From an uncultured Christensenella sp. (lineage in GTDB: Bacteria > Bacillota > Clostridia > Christensenellales > Borkfalkiaceae), in assembly GCA_905212395.1 (NCBI GenBank), contig CAJMEI010000088.1, positions 1-5,388 of the forward strand: 5,388 nucleotides of DNA. Direction: 5' to 3'. The number at the start of each line of letters is the position of its first letter. The first letter of the stretch is position 1. The position numbers and the translations under genes are program-made. This document shows positions 1 through 5,317 of this stretch, piece by piece. The notes beneath the pieces are model-generated. The model made no database searches. It saw only the letters and a list, made by a program, of their open reading frames with translations, and was not told the origin of the DNA.

Positions 1-631
1 TTTCTTTTGTCTTGAACCCTGCCATTTCAAAAATACGCATTGTTTCAAACGCTAATGGTTGAACCATACCTTTTTTGCGCATATCTCCCATAAGTATAGC
101 GCAAAACTTATCCTTTTTCAATACCCGATAACATTCTTCTGCGACTTTGCCGATTTCAAATAAAAAATCTTTCATCGGCATAAGCGACATATCGCCGTCA
201 ATATCTTCGCTGTAATGAATAATATCGGCATAAGGCGGATGCGTGCAAATAAGGTCTATTGAATTATCGGCAATAGTCGAAAGATTACGCGCATCGCCCT
301 GCATGACACTTATCGTCGGATTAAATACACACTCGAAATTCAATTTGCTTTTTGTAATTTCGAGCGCGTTAGGGTTAATATCAACGCCGATAAAATTTCT
401 GTTTGTCAGTTTTGCCTCAACAGCAGTGGTGCCGCCACCGACGAACTGATCCAAAACAGTGTCGTTCTCTTTCGAATAACGCAGAATTACGTTTCTCGGA
501 ATATACGGTGACCAATTCCCGCGATATTTAGCGTCGTGCGTTGCCCATTTACCGCGAGCGGGGAACGCCCAAACGGTATTTGTTTCGAGTTCGAAATTTT
601 CGGGCTGCAACGGTATATTTTTCTTTGCCAT
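1..631 (-). CDS. N4/N6 amino-methyltransferase with HPPY motif, second MTase of the R-M operon (partial, C-terminus missing)
   Basis: I translated this open frame by hand from the ATG at 631 to the window edge: 210 residues without a stop, so the C-terminus lies outside. It opens with a segment rich in conserved aromatic residues (VWAFPARGKWATH, then KYRGNWSPYIPRN, about residues 20-47). Motif I for S-adenosylmethionine follows (FVGGGTT, 63-69), then an acidic strand end (GVDINP, about 82-87). The catalytic-loop motif is THPPYADIIHYS (130-141). The FxGGG-then-PPY order, only about 60 residues apart, differs from DpnA (M2.DpnII), where DPPY comes first. It is therefore a different amino-MTase, exocyclic m4C or m6A, target unknown. 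H131 replaces the usual D/N/S of motif IV. The start overlaps the stop of the DpnII-like gene (TAATG). An AGGA lies 12 nt upstream, rather far, so translational coupling is likely. Its probable role is to protect host DNA from one of the two upstream nucleases. Confidence 0.88.
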   Translation of the reverse strand, partial: MAKKNIPLQPENFELETNTVWAFPARGKWATHDAKYRGNWSPYIPRNVILRYSKENDTVLDQFVGGGTTAVEAKLTNRNFIGVDINPNALEITKSKLNFECVFNPTISVMQGDARNLSTIADNSIDLICTHPPYADIIHYSEDIDGDMSLMPMKDFLFEIGKVAEECYRVLKKDKFCAILMGDMRKKGMVQPLAFETMRIFEMAGFKTKE

Positions 632-1491
632 TATTTGAAAAGTTCCTTTACAATGCCGTTTTCCATATCGGCAATACAGTACATATTGTCCAAAACGTCA
701 AACGTTTCTTCAAGATTATGGCGAGCGGATTTCCAACCTTGACCGTCGGTAAACCAAACAAATGCAAAGCCATCGATTTCTTTTGCTTCCAACGCAATAG
801 TTTTGTAACTTCTTGCGGTTTCGTTGAGTTTTGAACCTTGACTCGAATAGAAATTTGCTTCGACTGCGTACACGGTTTTATCTTTCTTAACCACGAAATC
901 AAAACGTTTTTTCGCTTTACCTTGATTTGAAATGCTCGACAAGTCCAAATTCCATTGCTTTTCAACGTCGGAAAGATACATTTCTTTGAAATAATCGACG
1001 TTTCTTTTAAGCCCTGCTTGCACAAGATACGATTCTACCAAATCTTCCATTAAATGACCGCCTCGATTTTTACGACCGTTGCTATCAAGTCCGACTTCTA
1101 CGCCTGTAACGTAATCGACGAGATTGTTTATCAAGTGTTCCGAAATAAGTGAGAATAAACCCGTTTTACGCATAAACATTATGTATTCGTCGATAGAATA
1201 GTTTTGTTTTACAAAATTAAACCAATATTCGCCGTCGCTGTCAATCGCGTATATTTCGCGGCTACGGACAGCAAGCAAAATGGGAATGCATTTCAAAACT
1301 TTCGGGTATTCCGCTACAAGGTTTTTGAAATCGTTTTCGATATTTTTTGAACCGATAAGCGAGTTAAGAATATTCAACTCCACTTTGATATTATCAACTT
1401 TACCATACACTTTTTCAAAGTCCACGTAAAATTTGTAATCACAAATGCTGCTTCTGAATGTTTCAAGCCATTCATTAAAATCTCTTTTCAT
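631..1491 (-). CDS. dpnB: DpnII-type type II restriction endonuclease (GATC)
   Basis: The product has 286 residues, almost the same length as R.DpnII (about 288), and matches what I remember of that family along its whole length. Recognisable blocks are FNEWLETF near the N-terminus, NILNSLIGSKNI (40-51), NLVDYVTGVEVGLDSNGRKNR (about 123-143), KRFDFVV (195-201), VEANFYSSQGSKLNETARSYK (210-230) and WFTDGQGW (246-253). The likely PD-(D/E)xK-type active site is D198 in FDF with E211-A-N213, an ExN variant also seen in DpnII. Family knowledge: the enzyme cleaves unmethylated double-stranded GATC and is blocked by adenine methylation. The ATG at 1491 has an AGGAG at 1500-1504 with 8-nt spacing, embedded in the last codons of the nuclease gene upstream, leaving only a 5-nt gap. 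The stop overlaps the next start by one base. Cognate protection is expected from the DpnM-like methyltransferase, the first gene of this operon. Confidence 0.95.
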   Translation of the reverse strand: MKRDFNEWLETFRSSICDYKFYVDFEKVYGKVDNIKVELNILNSLIGSKNIENDFKNLVAEYPKVLKCIPILLAVRSREIYAIDSDGEYWFNFVKQNYSIDEYIMFMRKTGLFSLISEHLINNLVDYVTGVEVGLDSNGRKNRGGHLMEDLVESYLVQAGLKRNVDYFKEMYLSDVEKQWNLDLSSISNQGKAKKRFDFVVKKDKTVYAVEANFYSSQGSKLNETARSYKTIALEAKEIDGFAFVWFTDGQGWKSARHNLEETFDVLDNMYCIADMENGIVKELFK

Positions 1492-1496
1492 CTGTT

Positions 1497-2348
1497 TTAC
1501 TCCTGTATTAAATCAACAATTATCTTGTCACCGTCAATTTTCCATTTTGCTTTTTTGCTTATAAACACCCCATCGTTTGTTAGTAAACCGAAATTCTTAT
1601 AAAAATCTGTAACGCCACCAAAATATCTTCGGGTTTTATCTATATTGAGTTGTTTTTCCAACCCGTTAAAAACGACGTTGAACTTTTCATCGGTTGTAGA
1701 CAATTCATTCTTTACAACTTGGGGAATAATTAAAATTCTTGCTCTTATATCATTTTTCGTTATTTCTCTTTCTACCAAATAAGAGGATGCAGTTGTAGAA
1801 GAGATACCGCCATTGCCGTTCTGAACGGAATTTGTTAACGCAATAATATCTTTTGACGAAAATACGGGTTTATAATTAAATCCGATGCCTTTTTCAATAC
1901 AATACTGAATCAGTTGCGCGCCATCTATAGTAATAACGGGCATATTAGGGTTATCGCGCGCCTCAGTCAATGCGGCATTGGTAAATGAGGAAGTTGTTAT
2001 AAAAATATTGATATAATTACTATTCAGAATATTTCTGTTTTTATCACGTTTAGTTGTACCCTTTAAATCTCTGATGTCCTTTGCAGGAACTTTATTACTT
2101 CGGGCATATCTTTTTGCCTGAACATAATAGTTCATAGTATCTGTTCCATTCACGTCAAGACCTGTCTTTACACAAGTCAAATCGATGCCGTTATCCCCGA
2201 CATATTGAGTCGTCACAACTTCTTCAAATCCCAAAGAACTTAAAAATGAATTTAGGAATAATTCAAATTCACGTCCCGAGGGGAAGCACGCATACAATTC
2301 GTCGATATATTTGTTAATTTCTTCCTTTGTCAATTCAAGAATAGTCAT
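1497..2348 (-). CDS. Mrr-type PD-(D/E)xK restriction endonuclease with an uncharacterised, possibly B3-like C-terminal domain
   Basis: The product has 283 residues from the preferred ATG. Residues about 8-150 show the Mrr-like nuclease fold: E28 in the first helix (REFELFLNSFLSSLGF), then GDNGIDL with D56, then VQAKRY (76-81), a QxK form of the catalytic motif. A strand FITTSSFTNAA (116-126) and VITIDGAQLIQYC (138-150) follow, as usual in Mrr_cat proteins. The C-terminal part (about 190-283) reads REITKNDIRARILIIPQ ... FGGVTDFYKNFGLL ... GDKIIVDL, which resembles the strand pattern of B3-like DNA-binding domains of EcoRII, BfiI and relatives; this is inference only. A longer frame begins with TTG at 2369, but that codon lies inside the end of the methyltransferase gene. 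The ATG at 2348 has AGAGGA 6 nt upstream. It may pair with the second methyltransferase, or it may cut modified DNA. It is not part of the classical DpnII operon. Confidence 0.85.
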   Translation of the reverse strand: MTILELTKEEINKYIDELYACFPSGREFELFLNSFLSSLGFEEVVTTQYVGDNGIDLTCVKTGLDVNGTDTMNYYVQAKRYARSNKVPAKDIRDLKGTTKRDKNRNILNSNYINIFITTSSFTNAALTEARDNPNMPVITIDGAQLIQYCIEKGIGFNYKPVFSSKDIIALTNSVQNGNGGISSTTASSYLVEREITKNDIRARILIIPQVVKNELSTTDEKFNVVFNGLEKQLNIDKTRRYFGGVTDFYKNFGLLTNDGVFISKKAKWKIDGDKIIVDLIQE

Positions 2349-2354
2349 AAATAT

Positions 2355-2360
2355 TCCTCT
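2355..2360 (-). promoter_or_regulatory. Ribosome binding site deciding the start of the Mrr-like gene
   Basis: AGAGGA lies 6 nt before the ATG at 2348 and directly overlaps the end of the upstream methyltransferase TAA (2360-2362). It supports the ATG start (283 residues) over the in-frame TTG at 2369, which would add seven residues and lies within the last codons of the preceding gene. Confidence 0.75.
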
Positions 2361-3427
2361 TAATTGCAAATAAGCAATTCGTTTATTTTGCCGCGTTTAT
2401 CGCCTTTGCTGTTTATTGCTCGGCTTGCTTCAACACGATTTATTTTGTAATTCTTATATAAATCATCAAAGAAGTTATCATCTTCGTTTACGTTTTTCGG
2501 ATCGGAATTGCTTAAAACGATTTTTGCGCCCGAAAGATTGATTTCGTCGATAAATTCTGCCAGTCTGATTTGTTCGTTATCATCGAAAGCATCGGTATTA
2601 TAAGAAGTAAAACCTGACGTTTCCGAAATCGGACGATACGGCGGATCGAGATACACAAATGTGTTATTATCGATAAACGACTTGGAAAGCGTGTAATCTC
2701 CGCAAACGATAGTTACGTTTTGAAGTGCTTCGTGAATATTGCGCAAATTTTCATCGTCGCAAATAGTCGGATTCTTATACGCGCCCATAGGAACGTTAAA
2801 TTGTCCTTTTCTGTTTACGCGATAAAGCCCGTTAAAACAAGTTTTATTCAGGAAAATAAACTGTGCCGCCTTTTCAGTTGCGGTTTCTTCAGTTAATGTC
2901 GTTGAATTGAATCTTTCACGAACGGTATAGTAGAAATATTTTCTGCCGTTTTCGTCCATAGGTAAAAACAGCATTTGCATTTCGTTAAGTTTTGCAATAA
3001 GATTTTCTACGTCGTTTTTAACGGCTTGATATGCATTTATAAGTTCGGCATTTATATCACTGATATACAATTCTTCAAAATCATATTTGGAAAGGATGCT
3101 GAAAAATAATGCGCCACCGCCAACCATAGGTTCAGCATATTTTGTCAAAACTTTTTCTCCGTCTGTCGGGAGCATTTTTTCTATTTGCTCCACAAGTTGG
3201 CTTTTGCCGCCAACCCATTTTACAAACGGTTTAAGCGTAACGGTTTTTGATTTTTCATAACGAACGGTTCTTTTATCAATCGGTTTTTCGGCATTTGACG
3301 GAATAATCCACATATTACCGACCATCATTGCGCCGTTTATTCTGTTTTCGCTACATAATACGGAAACGCGTCTTTGCGAAATGTTCCATTTTTCGGCGGC
3401 TTCTTTTGCAGAAATAAAACTTAACAT
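2360..3427 (-). CDS. dpnM: Dam/DpnM-family adenine-N6 DNA methyltransferase (GATC) with N-terminal helix-turn-helix domain
   Basis: The product has 355 residues. The methyltransferase part starts near residue 65 and follows the alpha-class (D12) order: KWVGGK (70-75, motif X, cofactor contact), EPMVGGGALFF (99-109, motif I), SDINAELINAY (123-133), NGLYRVNRKGQFNVPMGAYKNP (about 199-220, target recognition), VYLDPPYRPISETSGFTSY (258-276, catalytic DPPY at 261-264), KIVLSNSD (302-309) and RGKINELLI (345-353). These blocks closely match M1.DpnII, so methylation of adenine in GATC is expected. Residues 1-53 are an extra domain: SAKEAAEKWNISQRRVSVLC...NRINGA...GNMWIIP...EKPIDKR, the excisionase/MerR-like HTH (HTH_17 type) that clostridia often encode as a separate small protein. 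The ATG has GAGGTG at 3433-3438, 5 nt upstream. It is the first gene of the operon, so methylation is made before restriction. The HTH may let it regulate its own promoter. Confidence 0.94.
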   Translation of the reverse strand: MLSFISAKEAAEKWNISQRRVSVLCSENRINGAMMVGNMWIIPSNAEKPIDKRTVRYEKSKTVTLKPFVKWVGGKSQLVEQIEKMLPTDGEKVLTKYAEPMVGGGALFFSILSKYDFEELYISDINAELINAYQAVKNDVENLIAKLNEMQMLFLPMDENGRKYFYYTVRERFNSTTLTEETATEKAAQFIFLNKTCFNGLYRVNRKGQFNVPMGAYKNPTICDDENLRNIHEALQNVTIVCGDYTLSKSFIDNNTFVYLDPPYRPISETSGFTSYNTDAFDDNEQIRLAEFIDEINLSGAKIVLSNSDPKNVNEDDNFFDDLYKNYKINRVEASRAINSKGDKRGKINELLICN

Positions 3428-3432
3428 AACGT

Positions 3433-3438
3433 CACCTC
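3433..3438 (-). promoter_or_regulatory. Strong ribosome binding site of the methyltransferase
   Basis: GAGGTG (within TGAGGTGA) ends 5 nt before the ATG at 3427. It fixes the start so that the HTH domain is included in the protein rather than being an upstream artefact. Confidence 0.8.
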
Positions 3439-3445
3439 AAAAATT

Positions 3446-3484
3446 CTTGCTTATATTATATTCTAAAACGCGAATAATAGCAAG
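3446..3484. promoter_or_regulatory. Imperfect dyad over the operon promoter, candidate operator
   Basis: CTTGCT at 3446-3451 is mirrored by AGCAAG at 3479-3484. The symmetry continues as ATTAT/ATAAT after a 3-base insertion on one side. The arms coincide with the -35 and the -10/start region. The HTH-bearing methyltransferase is an obvious candidate to bind here, but this is inference. AT-rich promoter DNA gives such symmetry by chance fairly often. Confidence 0.3.
3455..3483 (-). promoter_or_regulatory. Predicted sigma-A promoter of the restriction-modification operon
   Basis: On the minus strand, TTGCTA (3478-3483) and TATAAT (3455-3460) are separated by 17 bases. The -10 is a perfect consensus and the -35 matches the strong TTG. 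Transcription would start near 3448, giving a leader of about 20 nt before the methyltransferase ATG. No other good promoter was seen within the four-gene operon. Confidence 0.7.
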
Positions 3485-3527
3485 CAATTCTTTGTTCGTC
3501 TAAATGAAAATTTTTAATTAAAATTTC

Positions 3528-3562
3528 CAAATGGCACTTTGGCGGGTGCTTGACTATACAAG
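3528..3562 (+). repeat. 35-bp direct repeat, inner copy
   Basis: These 35 bases (starting CAAATGGCAC and ending TATACAAG) recur without mismatch at 5339-5373, in the same orientation, 1811 bases away. The inner copy lies between the lipoprotein terminator and the R-M operon promoter. It does not share the 17-base element that flanks the outer copy. It could be a dispersed intergenic repeat or a relic of recombination. Confidence 0.9.
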
Positions 3563-3573
3563 CACCTGTTTTT
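3545..3573 (+). terminator. Terminator-like hairpin read on the plus strand, inside the repeat region
   Basis: A perfect 8-bp stem, GGTGCTTG (3545-3552) and CAAGCACC (3559-3566), has a 6-base loop and is followed by TG and five T on the plus strand. No plus-strand gene precedes it. It may be a relic, a block to antisense transcription, or simply a structured repeat. The left arm and loop belong to the 35-bp repeat; the outer half of the right arm is specific to this copy. Confidence 0.4.
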
Positions 3574-3580
3574 GAGCATA

Positions 3581-3609
3581 GAAAAAGCCGAGCGATTAAA
3601 CGCCCGGCT
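3581..3609 (-). terminator. Intrinsic terminator of the lipoprotein gene
   Basis: Read on the minus strand, a 9-bp stem (AGCCGGGCG paired with CGCTCGGCT, all pairs formed with one G-U) closes a 6-base loop. It is followed directly by a run of T (3586-3582). It sits about 60 nt after the lipoprotein stop at 3671 and before the R-M promoter, separating the two transcription units. Confidence 0.8.
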
Positions 3610-3670
3610 GATTCTTCTTTTTGGCGGAGCGTTAGTAACGTAAATCGAATATTCTGCCTTATAACCTCGA

Positions 3671-5251
3671 TTATGCGATACTTTTCATAAACTCGTCCAT
3701 TACAATATTGTAATTTGAGCCGAAAACGCCGTCAAAATTATAGCTAATGCAACAGTTTAGGACGTTATTAAACCCATATTTTTCTATCAAATAATAGGTA
3801 AAGGCATAAGCCTCGGGATATGTTAAAACATTTCCGCCTTTACTTGTACAAGAATATATTTTACATATCGCATTCGTTGCATACGGAAATGTAATTCGCG
3901 ATTTATAACTGTTGTCTTTTAAGGTGGTTTCGCCGATACATTTAGCGAGCAGAGCAAAATCAAATTCAGACAAAGTGTCGAATTTACCGCCGTTATTCTG
4001 GTAACGTGTATTGACCGTGTTTACAAAATCGGCAATGCCACCTGTTAATGTTTTATCTGTAAATGATAGATAAAACCGATTATTTACATCAGAAATATGT
4101 TTGGAAACATACCGAGATAAATACTCCGCTACACCTTCGCCTATCCACGCTTCGTCGGTGGGGTTACTTTTTAATGTAACGGCGTGAATTGTTTCGTGTA
4201 CATATTCGCTTGGGTTAAGCAAGTATATTTTACGATTATTAACATCACAGCACGTTTTAATTTCTCTGTCGGAAACAAAGTATTCGAGATTGTCGGAATA
4301 TCTTTGATTTACAAAATCGTAACTGTCGGGAGCGTTACTTTTTATATAATTCAATATTTTGGCACATTCTGCATTGCCTGCCGACAAATGATATAAAACT
4401 CTTTCAGGCGTATCAAAACTTGCGGTTTCTCTTTTTGAAGAAAAAGCATCGAGATTGTAAACACGATTTGCCGTACTGATTACAAGCGGATAAGACAAAA
4501 ATTTCTGACTGTATATCGCTTCGTCAAGCCACGACAAATCAAAAGGTATATTAAACTTGCGGTTTATACCTAAAAATGAAAGGTATTCGGTTCTGTAATC
4601 CGTTAAGTTTGCATTTATAAAATTCTTGTATCCGTATGTGCTTATAACAAAATTGCTGAAAGAATACGCCGTTTTTATTGCATTATCTGTATTATCATTA
4701 AAATCATCGATAAAGTAAGCCGAAAATAGTGTTAATTCTAAATCTTTATCGTTTGCGTAATGTTCTTTAATTTCTTCATTGCTGTATTCACAATTAAAGG
4801 CGTGGGCATATGCTCCGTATTGTTTCCAATACTCGGTTGATTGAATATAAGCCCCTGCAAAAGCCTTTCTGTAACCGCCACTTTTTACAGCACTTTCATT
4901 ACAAATTAAAACTTCGTTTTGATATACTGCTTTATCGTTCCCTAAAATATATTCATCGGCAATAATATAGCACTTAATTTGCGTGTCCAAATTGAATACA
5001 CTTGTAAGTATAGAATAATCGTCTTGCATTAAATTTAACAAATTGCTGATTTCATCTTTTGAATTACTTACACTGTTTTCAACGTGCAATTCTATGTTTT
5101 TATCTTTTAATATATTGCAAGTGGTGCTTTTATAATAGGGAATATACTCATATACTTTTGTTTGATAATTTTTGTCTTTGTTACACGCCGAAAAAACTAT
5201 CAAGCAAGATAAAAGGGATAAACATATAATCAAAATAAGCCTTTTTCTCAT
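3671..5251 (-). CDS. Predicted surface lipoprotein zinc metallopeptidase (HExxH, gluzincin-like)
   Basis: The product has 526 residues. It begins with a lipoprotein signal peptide: basic MRKR, a hydrophobic stretch, and the lipobox VFSAC with C23 as the lipidated residue. The mature protein should be anchored on the outer face of the membrane. The C-terminal domain carries HETIH (352-356) and, after a short loop, AWIGEGVAEYLS (368-379). By analogy with gluzincins, H352 and H356 would bind zinc, E353 would be the catalytic base and E372 the third ligand. AYAFTYYLIEKYGFNNVL (481-498) is the typical helix following in peptidase-MA-like proteins. Residues about 92-243 show a parallel pattern without HExxH and may be a degenerate duplicate. 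The ATG has GAGGG (5258-5262) 6 nt upstream. It has its own promoter and terminator. The substrate is unknown, and no link with the R-M genes is visible. Confidence 0.82.
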   Translation of the reverse strand: MRKRLILIICLSLLSCLIVFSACNKDKNYQTKVYEYIPYYKSTTCNILKDKNIELHVENSVSNSKDEISNLLNLMQDDYSILTSVFNLDTQIKCYIIADEYILGNDKAVYQNEVLICNESAVKSGGYRKAFAGAYIQSTEYWKQYGAYAHAFNCEYSNEEIKEHYANDKDLELTLFSAYFIDDFNDNTDNAIKTAYSFSNFVISTYGYKNFINANLTDYRTEYLSFLGINRKFNIPFDLSWLDEAIYSQKFLSYPLVISTANRVYNLDAFSSKRETASFDTPERVLYHLSAGNAECAKILNYIKSNAPDSYDFVNQRYSDNLEYFVSDREIKTCCDVNNRKIYLLNPSEYVHETIHAVTLKSNPTDEAWIGEGVAEYLSRYVSKHISDVNNRFYLSFTDKTLTGGIADFVNTVNTRYQNNGGKFDTLSEFDFALLAKCIGETTLKDNSYKSRITFPYATNAICKIYSCTSKGGNVLTYPEAYAFTYYLIEKYGFNNVLNCCISYNFDGVFGSNYNIVMDEFMKSIA

Positions 5252-5257
5252 AAAACG

Positions 5258-5262
5258 CCCTC
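5258..5262 (-). promoter_or_regulatory. Ribosome binding site of the lipoprotein gene
   Basis: GAGGG with a 6-nt spacer to the ATG at 5251. It supports the chosen start, which is immediately followed by a complete lipoprotein signal peptide. Confidence 0.75.
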
Positions 5263-5288
5263 ACAATAACGGCTATATTGTTTTTTCT

Positions 5289-5317
5289 ATTATACACGAT
5301 TACACTGTTAAATTCAA
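5289..5317 (-). promoter_or_regulatory. Predicted sigma-A promoter of the lipoprotein gene
   Basis: On the minus strand, TTGAAT (5312-5317) and a perfect TATAAT (5289-5294) are separated by 17 bases, with a run of T just upstream of the -35. The -35 overlaps the first three bases (5315-5317) of the 17-base repeat element, so the repeat array abuts and partly forms this promoter. Confidence 0.78.

Noticed and set aside
1..631. Assigning the second methyltransferase as DpnA (M2.DpnII)
   Set aside because: DpnA has DPPY before the FxGxG motif; here the order is reversed and the motif is HPPY. Position in the operon alone is not enough.
243..834. Plus-strand open frames of 68, 68 and 97 residues (243-449, 536-742, 541-834)
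   Set aside because: They lie opposite the second methyltransferase and DpnII-like genes, which have full family motifs. Their products resemble nothing and they lack convincing RBS.
648..1025. 125-residue minus-strand open frame inside the DpnII-like gene
   Set aside because: Out-of-frame shadow of the endonuclease; low-complexity Lys-rich product without motifs.
2349..2369. TTG start at 2369 for the Mrr-like gene
   Set aside because: The ATG at 2348 has a good AGAGGA at proper spacing. The TTG lies within the end of the previous gene, and the seven extra residues show no family similarity.
4184..4396. 70-residue plus-strand open frame opposite the lipoprotein gene
   Set aside because: Antisense shadow of a well-supported coding region; no RBS or family match.
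3671..5251. Lipoprotein peptidase as part of the restriction or defence system
   Set aside because: It has its own promoter, signal peptide and terminator, and is separated from the R-M promoter by hairpins and repeats. Nothing in the sequence links it to the operon.
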